A DNA stretch of 64,000 nucleotides from Zygnema cylindricum (lineage: Eukaryota > Streptophyta > Zygnematophyceae > Zygnematales > Zygnemataceae), in NCBI GenBank assembly GCA_037447655.1, contig JBBHKE010002292.1, positions 405,195 to 469,194 on the forward strand. Direction: 5' to 3'. A model generated the notes under the pieces. The model had not been told where the DNA came from. It did not search any database and was given only the letters and a program-made list of their open reading frames with translations. Made by a program: the position numbers and the translations under genes. The stretch's first letter is position 1. Each line of letters opens with the position of its first letter. Of this stretch, positions 16,301 through 27,700 are shown piece by piece.

Positions 16301-18406
16301 GTGTTCAGTTTAGACACAGATCGGTCAAACTGGAAGTTAGACCCAAAAGGAAAACCAGGATATCTACTAGGATATGATGAAGATGTAAAAGGATATAGAC
16401 TTTATAATCTCAAAAGAGAAGATGTTATCCTAGTGAAGCATCTAGTGGTTGTGGATAAAGGGAAATCTATAGATCCCTTTAAGCATACAAAGACAGTCAG
16501 AATCAGATTTGAGTCAGAAAATTCTGATGACTTTGAGCTTCCTAACTATTTAGGATTTCAAGAAGATGTTGATCTTGCAGGTACGGATCAAATCGAGAAG
16601 GACCCAAATGTGGAACCTCTAGTATTAACTCCAACCGAAGCGGAAGACGTGGTGGAAATCGACCCGGAATCAAGGAATAGGGGAGAAATATTAACTGTTC
16701 GGAAGAATCTAAGAGAGCCATCTATTTTGGCAACCGAGTTTGAGGGAGGAAGAAAAAGCAGCAAAAGACTGCAAGAGAGACAAGTTCACAATAAGGTAAC
16801 CAAACTGTCTCACCCGGATGAACCTCAAACTTATAGTGAGGCAATGACTTGTCCTGAAAGAAGTCGGTGGAAGACAGCCATTAATGAGGAGATGGCCTCA
16901 ATTATGGCGGTTGATATATGGGAATTGGTGGATTGCCCTCGTGATAGGAAGCTAATTGGGTGTAAATGGGTATATAAGCTGAAACTCAACCCAAATAACA
17001 CCATTTAGCGCTACAAGGCTCGGATAGTGGCGAAGGGATTTACCCAAAAAGAAGGAATTGACTACGAGGAGATCTTTGCTCCAGTCGTCAGGTTTTCTTC
17101 GGTTCGGATACTTCTCAGTATGGCGGCAGCAAAAGACATGGAAGTGCATCAGAAGTACATCAAGACGGCCTTCCTACATGAAGAGTTGGAAGAGGAAATT
17201 TTTAAACGACAACCCGAAGGATTTGTGGAGCAAGGGGAGGAAAGTAAGGTATGTCGATTGATCAAATCTTTGTATGGGCTAAAACAGGCGCCACGGCAAT
17301 GGAACAACAAGCTCGATGAGTTTTTTACAGGTTTGGGATATATTCGGATCAGCTCAGATCACTCCATTAATTTGTTTGAAGATGAGAAAGGAATTATTTT
17401 TATTGCAATTTATGTTGATGATTTGCTTGTTTTAAGTAAATCTATGGATAAAATAAATAAGTCGAAAAATGATCTAAAAAGAAGATTTGAGATGATGGAT
17501 ATGGGAGAAGCAAGGTATATTTTGGGAATTCAAGTAGAGAGAGACAAAGATAGAAAGATAATAAGATTAACTCAAAAGGAGGCCATTAGAAACATGTTAG
17601 AAAAATTCCAAATGGACAAGGCTAATAGTTGTACCACTCCTATGGAATTAAATAAGGGAAGTGAGGGGAGTGTGGAAAAGGGAGTTAAAATCTTAGATGA
17701 TGAGGTAGGCGCGGAAGAGAAAACATTTATGCAGACCATCCCTTATAGACAAGTAGTGCGTAGCCTAATATTTTTCATGAATTGTACCCGTCCGGACATA
17801 GCCGCAGCTGTATGAGTACTAAATAGGAGTCTGAATGCTCCCACTAAGAAAGATTGGGAGGCAGCTAAGAGAGTCCTTAGATATCTCATAGGGACTAGGG
17901 ATCTATGGTTGCATTTGGGTGGGAAAAATAATGGCATCACCACTTGGAGTGATGCCAGCTATGGGGATGTTCTTATGAGGAGATGCAAGTCTGGATATGT
18001 ATTGTATGTGGGTGATGGGGCTTGTTGCTGGAGCAGCAAACACCAAAAGGTCATTGCTCAGTCCACCAATGAGGCTGAGTACTTGGCTTCTTGCTCTGCT
18101 GTAAAAGAATTATTGTGGGTCAAGTCTTTGCTTGGTGAGCTTGGTCATCTTAAGAGTGGTGTCCAAAAAGTGTTTTGTGATAATCAGGCAGCCATTGCCA
18201 TTTCTGCCAATCGTTAACATCACTTTAAAGCCAAACACATGGATATCAGACTTAGCTTTGTTAATGAGAAAGTAGAAAACAAGAAAATTAGTTTGAAGTA
18301 TGAACCAGATAGTGAAATGGTAGCAGATATGATGACCAAACCTGTGCCTTCCCCTAAACTAATTTTGTGCAGGGAGAAGTGTGGTTTTCAAATAAAGAGT
18401 GACTAG
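16301..18406 (+). pseudogene. pol: Copia reverse transcriptase and RNase H remnant
   Basis: Landmarks: GCKWVYKLKLNP, YKARIVAKGFTQKEGIDY, FAPVVRFSSVR, QPEGFVE, LYGLKQAPRQWN and the YVDDLLV catalytic box near 17410, then an RNase H of copia type with SDASYGD, NEAEYLASC and FCDNQAA. Stops at about 17006, 17815 and 18216. The position that normally carries the first RT catalytic Asp (HQxDVKTAF) reads HQKYIKTAF, so this copy would be inactive even without the stops. Ends at TAG 18404-18406 just before the polypurine tract. Confidence 0.92.
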
Positions 18407-18624
18407 AAAATAATGGGAGTGTAGAAATTAAAGGTTATTTTAGTATTTTCTAGGTTTTGTAAAATGCAAAAAACAAGCAGAGGCATTCTGCCTCTAACTC
18501 CATTCTCCAGCTCCCACACTTGACGCAGTCACTGAAAGTTGGAGAGGGAGATAGAGCCATGGCCGCCTATGTTATCCAGACGGGGACAAACATGAGATTG
18601 GTAGATTTACCGAAATAGAAATTG

Positions 18625-18703
18625 ACGGACCCGGGAATTTGAACCTGGTACCTGTTGTCCATCAAAGCCGGCGGTAGCTGGTAGCCTTTGCTAATTAGTT
18701 TAA
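18625..18703 (-). other. tRNA-like module in LTR1 (antisense)
   Basis: Read on the minus strand it contains CAGGTACCAGGTTCAAATTC, a T-arm/B-box-like sequence, preceded by GC-rich stem-like sequence. It sits 205 bp from the LTR start, the same offset as in LTR3. A 5' acceptor-stem half is not obvious, so it is tRNA-like and not a proven tRNA. Confidence 0.6.
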
Positions 18704-18974
18704 GATCAAGGTTATACCATATGGGGTTTGATAATTATATAAATACTAACACGTAGGCTATTTTATTTAACGGGATATTTGGACATAGATACAGTTTGTG
18801 TTGTACGGCGTACGGAACATCCGAAACGGATACCATGCACATTGTTTCCAAGGCTAAACATAAATCGCGCAAGTATTTTGACGGCTACGATTGAAATTCG
18901 GTTTAATCAGACGGCCGCGAAGCATGCCGAGATCGCGGAATAGGTTTTCGGCGGTTTTCGGTCAATGTTACATC

Positions 18975-19170
18975 GATTGACACGTGGCACAACCATATTG
19001 GATTACGACATCTCAGAGAATTACGAGAACGAATCCAAAAATGACATGTGTCGACTTGTTGGCCATGTCGTACAATGGTCGTACAGAAAGTACACCGAAA
19101 GTACACCGACACCTGTACCTTTCTTTACAACACAGTATTATGATGGTGCCGTACTTCAGTAGATAGAGTT
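18975..19170 (+). promoter_or_regulatory. Copia LTR core promoter region (putative)
   Basis: A G-box-like CACGTGGC, clustered GTAC motifs (GTACAGAAAGTACACCGAAAG), and CAGTAGATAGAG followed by AGATAGGACTTAG are shared with the equivalent parts of LTR2 and LTR3. Position in the LTR and conservation suggest U3 promoter elements; function is inferred. Confidence 0.4.
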
Positions 19171-19474
19171 TTAGAGAGAGATAGGACTTAGAAAAATTTG
19201 ATAGATTGGACTCTCTCTCTCAGAGAGCTTTTGTACAAAAGGTCAACTTTGACCCTCCATAACTTACTGCTCAGGGGAGAAAATTCAGAGATTCTTTTTG
19301 CTATAGACTCAGGGGAGTCTTGCCTTCACAGGGGTGAAGGTGGTCAGAGTTTTGTTTGCCACGGTGGCAGTTATTCTTGCTGAAACACAATGGGGTCAGG
19401 GTTATCCTAGAGGCTTCGTGTGAGCTGCCTACTTTGAGGACCTATGGAGGTCTCAAAGTTAAATGTCGCGGCTC

Positions 19475-19735
19475 AATTTTTTCTGTAATTGGTGACGTAC
19501 CTCGCGAGGTAAATCACCAACTTGAAAAGTTTTCGAAGAGAATGCTTCGCGAAAAAATATCCAACGGTCAATGTTAACTCCCAGACTTTTGGAGAATATT
19601 GGCAAGATTCTCTGTAATATTGTTTTCCTATTAAAACCAAAAGAAGAGGTACAACGTAGTACGAAGAGGTCTAAATTTTTATAAACAACCTCACTTTTCG
19701 TTTAATGGAACTTTACCCTTAGTGTTAATAACACT
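19475..19735. repeat. Dispersed repeat with CTCGCGAG palindrome (copy 1)
   Basis: About 260 bp closely similar to 46027-46280: both start with a palindrome around a GAGGT/ACCTC core, then GAATGCTTCGCGAAAAA, then CCAACGGTCA, GGAGAATATTGGCAAGATTC and CAACCTCACTTTTCGT. The palindrome here (19489-19520) has two mismatches. Element class unknown. Confidence 0.75.
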
Positions 19736-19790
19736 AATTTTTTTTTTACGCTATTTATTTTTTTACTCTTATAGCAATTGACGGTGTACT

Positions 19791-20334
19791 GTACACCGCG
19801 AATCGTTATTAGTGTTAAAAACTCTAATTTGGGTTGTTAAAATTTTGTTTTATTTTTTCAAATAGGATACATCATTTTAATTTTTCCTTGATGTTAATTA
19901 AGGTAACGTACAAGAAAGCGTAAAGCCCGAAAGTACAACAAAATCTAAATAGTGTGGTGTATGGTTGATGTTTGACCTTTCATAAATGTACCTTTTCAAG
20001 TGAAAATTTAGAAAAAATGAATTAAATCAGACGAGCAGGCATAGGAACGTGCGCTCAGAAAAACGAGATTAGTATAACACGTACATTAGTATGGCATGTA
20101 CGGATATTTTAAATTCGCAACGGCGTACGATTTCTTATAATTTGTACGAATACATATATTAATGTTTATAATCGTACGGCGAATATTCCATTTTTGTTGT
20201 TCCCAAATTAGCATTAATGTCGAAATTAGAATACACATTTTAAAAAAAAAAATCAAATTCTTAATTAGCATCAGGTACGGTAATTTTTTTTCAACACTAT
20301 TTAAACTTGACACTTATAACGATTCGCGGTGTAC
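19791..20334. mobile_element. MITE, CACCGCGAATCG family (copy A1)
   Basis: About 540 bp with terminal inverted repeats of about 30 bp (CACCGCGAATCGTTATTAG at the left; its inverse, with small changes, at the right), each preceded or followed by TA. Terminal TA duplication and non-coding AT-rich interior suggest a Tc1/mariner-type (Stowaway-like) MITE. Interior matches 21257-21798 and, inverted, 28849-29389. It abuts the right end of a second related element ending near 19788. Confidence 0.85.
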
Positions 20335-20652
20335 CGCCAATCTGTTAGGAAGTTGATAGCCTATTCCCACCGGAAAGAAATTCACTTCCGCAACAGACAG
20401 ACGTTCGAATAATATACGGCTTTCTGAGCACCGACTTCATGGATTTCGGAAGTTTTCGGAAAACCATACATACGAACTTCCTCAAAATATTGTCGGATAT
20501 AAAAGTAGGGTAAAAGTTGCGTCTTTCTGTGTCACAGGCCAACGGTAACCCGAAAAGCTGACGCAGGAAAAAAACATCCGAACGGCTGCTTCATTGTACT
20601 CGCCTGGAAAAGCTGCAAGACTTTTGAACCACTGTTGTCGTCCTTCTAACAT

Positions 20653-20780
20653 TCATTGTCTCCATCTCTCTTCGTCCTCTCCCTCCTCTTGATCTTCTCT
20701 CTCTCTTCTCTCTCTCTCATTCTCTCTCTCTCTTGTCTCTCTCTCCTCTCCCTCCTCTCCCTCCCTCTCCTCCCCCTTCC
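20653..20780. repeat. CT-rich low-complexity tract
   Basis: Pyrimidine tract of TCTC/CCTC repeats on the plus strand. The Arg/Glu-rich open frame opposite it is a composition artefact. Confidence 0.75.
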
Positions 20781-21256
20781 TCCCCGCCCTTCCGTTATTC
20801 AAAATCGGATGCTCTGCGATTGTCGATAACATAACTTCTCTCCTTGTCGGACTTGCGATAAGTTTTACGTATCTCTTAGTTTTCATTTAATTATCATTTT
20901 TTTGTTGTTTCTCACTTTTTTGTTAATTTGTTTTTTTACCTTTTTAGAAAAATTATTTATATTTTTGTTTATTTATTTTTAGAGTCGTCATCGTCCACTT
21001 ATTGGATATCGAAGTTACGTGCCAAAGTTTTGGCGTGAACAAGACCCTTTTTCCGATGAGTTTTCGGAAAATCATCGGAATGGGCAAAATGTTACATATG
21101 CTCCGGTGGGCATAGGCTATGAGACAATGTGACGGTTCAATAAGCATCGGTTCGATGTAAGAAATGGCTAAAGCAAAAGGTGAGAATTAATCACATTAAC
21201 GGACGGTGGAGATCGCTTTACCACATTTGTTCGATCGAGCCACTGCCGAAGATCTA

Positions 21257-21798
21257 CACCGCGAATTGTTATTAGTGTCAATGTCACTAATTTGGTTTCT
21301 TAAAATTTTGATTATTTTCCTCAAATAGGATACATGATTTTAATTTTTCTTTGACGTTAATTAAGGTAGCGTACAAAATAGCGTAGAGAACGAAAGTACA
21401 ATAAGATCTAAATAGTATGGTGTACGGTTGATGTCAGACCGTACAAAAATGTACCTTTTCAAGTGAAAGCTTTACAATAAATGAATTAAATCAGACGCTC
21501 ATGCATAGGAACGTGCGCTCAAAAAAACGTGATTAGTCTGACATGTAAATTAGTATGGCATGTACGGATATTTTTAATTCGCCACTGCGTACGATTTCTA
21601 ATATTTTGTACGGATACATATATTAATGTATATAATCGTATGGTGAAAATTCCATTTTCGCTGTTCCCAAATTAGCATTAACGTCGAAATTAGAATACTC
21701 CTTTTAAAAAAAAAAAAATCAAATTCTTAATTAGCATCAAGTACGGTAAATTTTCTTAAACACTATTTAAACTTTGACACTAATAACGATTCGCTGTG
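21257..21798. mobile_element. MITE, CACCGCGAATCG family (copy A2)
   Basis: 542 bp, TA-flanked, same orientation and same interior landmarks as 19791-20334 (AGTGAAAGC/AATTT block, TAATTAAGGTA, a poly-A run before the right end). Left terminus CACCGCGAATTGTTATTAG, right terminus the inverse with a few changes. Confidence 0.85.
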
Positions 21799-22129
21799 TA
21801 CTGTTCGACTATCTTGTTTCACACACTATATTTTGTCCGTAAATCTCCCGATTGTTTTAAAAGTCAAAACCTTCCACAGTCGGCCGACGAACCTTTCGAC
21901 GTGCGTCCCATTTCACCGACTGACTTGGCGGCGAGATTCACCCTATTTGAGAAGTGGACCTTTTGGCCGACTAAGCCTCTGACACCTGTCCACTCCTTAA
22001 CTTCTGTGTCAAGTTTACATTACAGTACTGTACTATACTTTCAGTATAAGTAGAAAAACAGCCTAGAGTGTGCCTAAATAAAACGATTGTGCGCCTAGTA
22101 CCTCCCTCCTGAATCTGAGCGTAACTACA

Positions 22130-22158
22130 CCGCGCATCGTTATTAGTGTCAAAGTTTA
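22130..22158. mobile_element. Truncated end of CACCGCG-family MITE
   Basis: Only about 28 bp of the left terminus remain, then sequence of another MITE begins. The ~90 bp before it match the left flank of the complete copy at 28849, so this is a damaged version of the same insertion within a duplicated segment. Confidence 0.65.
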
Positions 22159-22160
22159 GA

Positions 22161-22658
22161 TGCACCGCCAATCGCTATTGGAGTATATAACGCCAATTCG
22201 GTGCCCTTTTTTCAAAAAAAAAAACGCGAAATACAATCCATAATTCTATTTTTTCCATTATTCTAATTAGGTTTTTCTTTCAATTAGCGTTAGTAATGAA
22301 AGTACACTGTGATAGAAATAGTGTGGCGTACGGACAGGATATTTCTGTACAAATGGTACTTTTTGAATTTCAAAGGCATAAAAAGACACTTAACATTATT
22401 GCGCACACATGTGAACGTGCACTGGAAGAAAGAGATGCAATCTCGTCGACAAAAATCACGTTCTCATGTGTTCGTCCGTCGACAGTGTGAACAGCGCGAA
22501 GGCGTACGAATTGTCAGATTATGTACAAATACACATACTACTGTAGACATCGACAGGGCGGGTATTTATTATTAAGGACAACTCAAATTACAGTTAGGGA
22601 TTAATTAGTATATATAATACGCTATTTATTCCTCTACTCTAATAGCGGCTGACTGTGT
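22161..22658. mobile_element. MITE, CACCGCCAATCGC subfamily (B1)
   Basis: About 500 bp. Left end CACCGCCAATCGCTATTGG; right end is the inverse of CACAGTCAGCCGCTATTAG and is followed by TA. Interior is AT-rich and unlike family A although the terminal repeats are clearly related. Confidence 0.7.
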
Positions 22659-23177
22659 AGCGTCAATTTAATGTACGGTGTCTTTTTTGTACTTTTTGTT
22701 TTCGTCCAATCAATTTCGTTCAACGATTTTGTACTTTGAAGCATGGCGTTCTGAGTTTTTATTAGTACGGCAGTTTTACTTCCATAGTTAGGGTTACGTT
22801 GACTTAGGATTTTAGAGTTTTGCTTTTTTAAAGCGCGGATGCCATGGAAGTCACATAGTTACATTTTCACATGTGTCAGACGCTAAGTCCCTCATGTTAA
22901 GTATGCCAAGTGGCGAATTCTCGAGGATTATAGTCTTACGATGGATCCTTTTTCTCGTTTTCTTCATTTCTCTTTCACCTTTGGCACGCGGAATTGACAT
23001 ATTTTCGCCCTAGTTTTCTCTCTCTCTGTCTTTATCTACATATTGAATGTTGTTGTGGCTGTAAAAATATTGAATGAAGAAACTGTTTGAATCAAACATA
23101 ACAATTTGTAAAGCTAACTTCGCCTACTATCAGTTCAGTGATCGTTTTACATGTGAAAACATTAAATTTGTAAATGT

Positions 23178-23362
23178 TAACTATGCCGCCCATCGATATT
23201 AGCGTTAAGTATTTATTCGTGTTAAGGCGAGATTAGAGTAAATAATACTACTAGGCAGATTGTCATCCAAGTCCGTAAATAGTGTTGTTAACACTATTAT
23301 GTGATTTTTTGGCGAAAAAGTCGTGACCGAATTAGTGTAATTAACTCTAAACGATGGGTGGT
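23178..23362. mobile_element. Short MITE (C1), about 185 bp
   Basis: Terminal inverted repeats GCCGCCCATCGATATTAGCG and the inverse near 23340-23362 (CGATGGGTGG), with TA next to each end. Related in design to the CACCGCG family but shorter. Confidence 0.6.
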
Positions 23363-23703
23363 ATAGTTGTACATAAGTTAAACACCTTTGCCATAATTTC
23401 CTCTTAAAAACACGCATGCTCATATCGTCGGGGAATAACGTAATTTTTTATTTTTTATCTTAAGGAGTTTTTTTTTTGTTTGTTTATTTTGTATCACTTT
23501 TCGGCGTTGGGTTGTGAATTCAAATTTAGTATGTTCAAGCATACATCAAATTTGAAGCGTAACTTTATTGAAGTTTACTATAGAATTTGGAGTGGTATAC
23601 CAAATTGTATGTTTACATGTACTACACAGTTTGTAGTGTGGTGGATATATGTTCTAATGCGGTTTGGTCAACTTGGAATGGACTGCATGAACTTACGCTG
23701 AAA

Positions 23704-23755
23704 GATGTGACATGTGACATGTGGAATGTGAAATGTGAAATGTGAAATGTGAAAC
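23704..23755. repeat. 8-bp tandem repeat (ATGTGAAA-type)
   Basis: Five to six degenerate copies of an 8-9 bp unit (GTGACATGT / GTGAAATGT). Confidence 0.8.
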
Positions 23756-24695
23756 TTCGAATGTAGAACACGGAGTATGTTTAAGTGTAATATATCTTAT
23801 GACAAGTATTTAACAATAAATATTGATTGTTAAGAGCAAATGCCTATACCATTGATTGTGCCGGTTGTTTATGTGTTGGTTTTTGTTGCACTGTGTTTTT
23901 GTTTAGTTTGCTTCCCTCCACGTTCGGTTTTTTCAGTTTCGTCTATGCTGTCCACTTTTTTTTTGTTACCATGTACTCAAATGGTTTACCATCCTACTTT
24001 TTTAAGGCACTTTCGCATGTAACCGAAACTTTAGTCTTGTAACTTTGTTTTTAGCAAAGACTCTCCGTACTACTTTAAAAGCATTCCTATGTAAAGAAAT
24101 GAAATCGTTACTTTAGATTGTGACAGATGTAGACGTGGGTGTCATTTGTGACGGATGTCGACGACTACAAAACTCGCGAGAATTGACGACGTTTACAAAA
24201 TAGCGACGGTTGTAAACGTCTAACTACTTGTGACATTTTGTGACATTTTAACGTCACGCTCAGATTATGACAGCGTCGACGTCACAAATTCTAAAACTTC
24301 CGCCATGGTTTCTTAATTTTGTTTTGAAGTCTTTTCTCACTATACTTGCCATCAAAATACGTCCAAAAATAGTAAAAAGAAATCGTTTTTAGAGATCTTT
24401 CATTTGATACCATTAATGACGTTTTTCATTGGAAGAATTGTGAAATAGACGCGGTAGTGGGAGAGGGAGAGAGAGAGGCGCTTTCACAGATTTCACTTTT
24501 GCGAAATGGCGTCCGTTGGTCGAGACCCCCTCCACGGCCCCCGTATGGAAAAAAGCGCACGGAAAAAAGTCACAAGCATGCTAGAAGCGTGCAGTGGGTT
24601 TTTTTTTTGTTGGTACTCTACGCACAAAAGTTGTCAAAAACTTTCGGCACGTGCAACAACATTTGCCTATTCGCTCGCCTCAAGGAACTTTATTC

Positions 24696-24719
24696 AAAAT
24701 CACCTCGCGAGGTGATTTT
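24696..24719. repeat. 24-bp perfect palindrome around CTCGCGAG
   Basis: Two 12-bp arms, AAAATCACCTCG and its exact inverse, without spacer. The ACCTCGCGAGGT centre is shared with the palindrome at 19489-19520. Confidence 0.9.
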
Positions 24720-25000
24720 ATACAAAGTTTGAAGATGAGCTGGAAGGTTGCGAAAGTGGGACAAAATGTGTTAGACAACAAAGTGTATTGAGCTAAACGA
24801 CAAACTGCAACACATATAAAGTTTCAAGGTAACGCAGCTTGTACGGTGGTAATTTCAACTTTTTGGTACGGCTGCGGATTTTCTCGTTTTGTTCGAAGTC
24901 ATAGAGGAAAACGATAGAAAACAACTGTAACTTTAACATATGCGAAAGTGCCCTTAATATTCATATTTTTGCTACTATTATGAGTTGTATTAGCAAGTTC

Positions 25001-25640
25001 TAAAAAACCATAAAAACCCCTAATATACTCTCAAACCCAAAACCCTAAAAACCATACACACCCTAATAACTAGTGTTGTGTATCGGTAAGGATTTGCCAA
25101 TAACCGATATGGGACTTTTTTCGGGTAGCCGATAATCGATATATCGGTACGGAGATATATGTACGAACCGTACAGATAAAAGTACGGCAAATCATAAACG
25201 TAAATCATAAACAAAAACAAACTTTTTGAGGTGCCTACCAATCAGATCATTTGTACAGGCCGAAAGTACAGTAGCCGGCATAAGATATGTACGGCTTTAG
25301 TACGGCTCCAGATATAAAGATGTACCTTTCACATCCGACGTTATGGCTTGTCCCTTTCTTCCTTGGGATCCACTGGAAACCTGCCACGTGTACTACGGAC
25401 AAAAAGTACATAAAGTACAAATATATCGGTAGCTCTAACCGTTCGATAACCGATAACTATCGGTATCGGTGTTATCGCGATAACGTTTTCACCGATACAC
25501 AACACTACTAATAACCCTAAAAAACCCTTAAAACCCCCAAAAGCCATACAAAACCCTAAAACACCCTAAAACGGCCTGAAGAACTCTAAAACCCTAACAC
25601 CCTAATGCCATTAAAAACACTAAAAACCCTATAAACTTTA
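25001..25640. repeat. Degenerate telomere-like (CCCTAAA) tract, split by hAT MITE
   Basis: Many imperfect copies of the Arabidopsis-type telomere unit on the plus strand (AACCCTAAAAA, ACACCCTAA, AAAACCCTAAAACACCCTAA) on both sides of the element at 25071-25507. Probably an interstitial telomere-like tract; composition bias is the alternative. Confidence 0.6.
25071..25507 (-). mobile_element. hAT-type MITE, 437 bp, with 8-bp TSD
   Basis: Terminal inverted repeat TAGTGTTGTGTATCGGT at both ends and a perfect 8-bp target duplication, CTAATAAC, at 25063-25070 and 25508-25515. Subterminal CGATA/TATCG clusters. No coding capacity. TAGTGTTG-type ends with 8-bp duplications are characteristic of the hAT superfamily. 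It is a shorter, oppositely oriented relative of 44585-45471. Confidence 0.92.
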
Positions 25641-25682
25641 TAATCCCAATATTATTAGTAGATTCATACAAATCCTTAAAAG

Positions 25683-25889
25683 TACACCTTGAATCGTTAT
25701 TAGACTATAGAAATTATTAGAGTAAAGAAAAAATTAGTATCATTCATTCAAATATAGTGTTAGGGGACGTGGCAGATTATGGTCCACGTCCTTAAATAGT
25801 GTAATATATTATATTTAAGGTATCAATGTCAAAATTTTGGGGTGCCGATATAGAATAAACAAGAATAATAACGATTCACAGTGTAGTGT
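25683..25889. mobile_element. Short MITE related to CACCGCG family
   Basis: Left end CACCTTGAATCGTTATTAG after TA, right end the inverse of CACTGTGAATCGTTATTA before TA; about 205 bp. The last ~80 bp match 28650-28733. Confidence 0.65.
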
Positions 25890-25976
25890 TGATATTTTGT
25901 AGATTAAAAGCATTTCGGACGATATAGTCAAAAGACAAATTTCGTTAATTTTTTAAAATATTTTTCTAAGCATATA

Positions 25977-26462
25977 CTAGGTCATAAATGCGGCTGGCTG
26001 TCGTGCATGAGAGACTAGAAAGAGCAAACATGCATCCCTACCAGCAAAGTCATGCTCCAAACATATATACAAACAAAAATGAATGAGACGGGCAAAATGT
26101 ATATACAACATGCAAAAGAATAAAGGTGAAGATGACGAAAGAATAAAAAGGGAAGAATACTCCCTTAGCAAGAAGTGAATCCTATAATTATACTCAGCCA
26201 CAAGGTAGCCACTAGGCTCTTGGGTCTTCAACGTATTCTTTACAAGAGTTATCTCGTACGAAAGCAACGAAGCAAAATAAATAATTCCAACCAAAAACAA
26301 GGAAAACTCAAAATTCAGCCAAAATTCACCCTTCCATTCCCAACCGAAAATACAAACAACACAAAACAAACACCCAAACCGTCTAGCTGTCCGTGGGAAG
26401 GGCAGCCGGATCCGGATGCTTCTCCACACGAACTCCAATCCACCACTTCCCAAAAATGACAC
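25977..26462 (-). other. 161-codon open frame, no recognisable domain
   Basis: Uninterrupted minus-strand frame with hydrophobic and Phe-rich stretches in its C-terminal half. No family recognised, no splice context, and an assembly gap lies just upstream (26621-26630). Listed only because it is among the longer unexplained frames; probably chance. Confidence 0.15.
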
Positions 26463-26620
26463 AAGTTGGAGGGAAACCTTCCGGACTTGGCTTTGAGCCG
26501 CGTGGATTAAAAGCGTGGGCAGAATTACAAGGGAGAATGTGCGTAAACTATCTAGCCTCTACAGCTAGCTAGCAAAAGAAAGGAAGAAACTTGAGCAATC
26601 GGTGAGAGAGAGAGCAAGAG

Positions 26621-26630
26621 NNNNNNNNNN
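26621..26630. other. Assembly gap (10 N)
   Basis: Ten undetermined bases, flanked on the left by GA repeats. Confidence 1.
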
Positions 26631-27109
26631 GGGGATGATTAGGCGATAGAAACAGAGAAAACACATAGAATTTAACAGTAGGAAGAAGTAAAAAAATTAT
26701 ATATTTCATGATAATATCTTTTTACAACGTTAAACTAAAACAAAAAATTATCTAAGGCCTATTAATATACAATAGTAAACAAAGCTCTAAATAGTATTGA
26801 ATTCCTAACGTTTCTGCTTCTACCTCAGAAATCCTCCTTAAAAAAATTTAAAAACCTTCATATTTTACACACACTAACTAAGTATCAACGGTATATGACA
26901 AGAAATATAGATCCATGAAAGGCTCCTCAAGGTATAATCCATGCGCTTTTGTACGCTCGAATACCTTCAATATGGTATTTTCTTCTTCCTTACGATCGTA
27001 TGGGTGCTCTCCAATACAACAGGCAGTCGTATATAAGCTCATAGTCGATGACAATTTAAGATACACAAAAGAGACAAAGATAGCGGATTAGTAGGGGGTA
27101 TATGGGCTT

Positions 27110-27700
27110 GACAAAGGGACAGAGAGAGAGACTAAAGGAGTATGTCATATTCGGAGATGGCAATGAAATGTATGGAGACATAGCGACAGAGTGATGGTGG
27201 ATGGTAAACGACTAGGGAGATAAATAAGGCGTACGCGCGAGAAGGGAGATAAAATGGAAGATGGAGTGACAAAAATTCAGGGAGGGCACGCGATACAGAT
27301 GTAGGGAGGAATGATAAATGTTTGATTGAAAGACATAGATAACAGGATGGAGAGCAAAGATGAGAGGGAAACAGGTGTGAAACGATGAGTAAAAATTCAA
27401 GAGGGAAGACGGGAAAAACTACCGACGAGGTAGTGAATTACGAAATAAGCCGGACACAAAACAAAAAAGAGAGTAAAATGGGGAAAAAACGAGTCAAAAC
27501 GAAAAACAAAGAAATGATATGAGACAGAACGAGGGAGAGAGAGAAAGTGGGAAGAAGAGAGTGAGAGAGAAGAGTAAGGAAAGGGAATGGGAACAAATGT
27601 GTGAGACAAACAATTAGTACATGGGGAGGTTAAGAGCTAAAGAGGTTGAGAGAATGAAAGAGGAAGAATAAGGAGGTAGAGAGCGCAGGAGAGATGAATA
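27110..27700. repeat. Purine-rich low-complexity stretch
   Basis: Plus strand dominated by A and G (GAGAGAGA, GGGAGA blocks). No gene seen. The Phe/Ser-rich frames on the opposite strand are artefacts. Confidence 0.55.

Larger units (their letters stand above)
13857..19455 (+). mobile_element. Degenerate Ty1/copia retrotransposon (5'-truncated LTR)
   Basis: Order: a 3'-terminal piece of the LTR (about 13857-14062), gag, protease, integrase, reverse transcriptase, RNase H, a polypurine tract (18407-18419) and a full-length 3' LTR (18420-19455). Integrase before reverse transcriptase identifies copia order. The reading frame is broken by many stops, so it is non-autonomous. Only the last ~205 bp of the 5' LTR survive, joined directly to gypsy gag. 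The gypsy sequence does not resume after 19455, so this is a recombinant or deletion junction and not a simple nested insertion. Confidence 0.9.
18420..19455 (+). repeat. Copia 3' LTR, 1036 bp (LTR1)
   Basis: Begins TGTAGAAATT after a purine-rich tract and ends GGTCTCA, so it has TG...CA termini. It matches LTR2 (51955 onward) and LTR3 (52862-53898, 1037 bp) along its length. Contains an antisense tRNA-like module (18625-18703), a G-box-like CACGTGGC (near 18981) and a CAGTAGATAGAG motif near 19157 that is probably close to the transcription start. Confidence 0.88.

Noticed and set aside
13857-19455. Copia element as an intact autonomous retrotransposon nested in gypsy
   Set aside because: 5' LTR is mostly missing, the frame has many stops, and the gypsy sequence does not resume after the 3' LTR.
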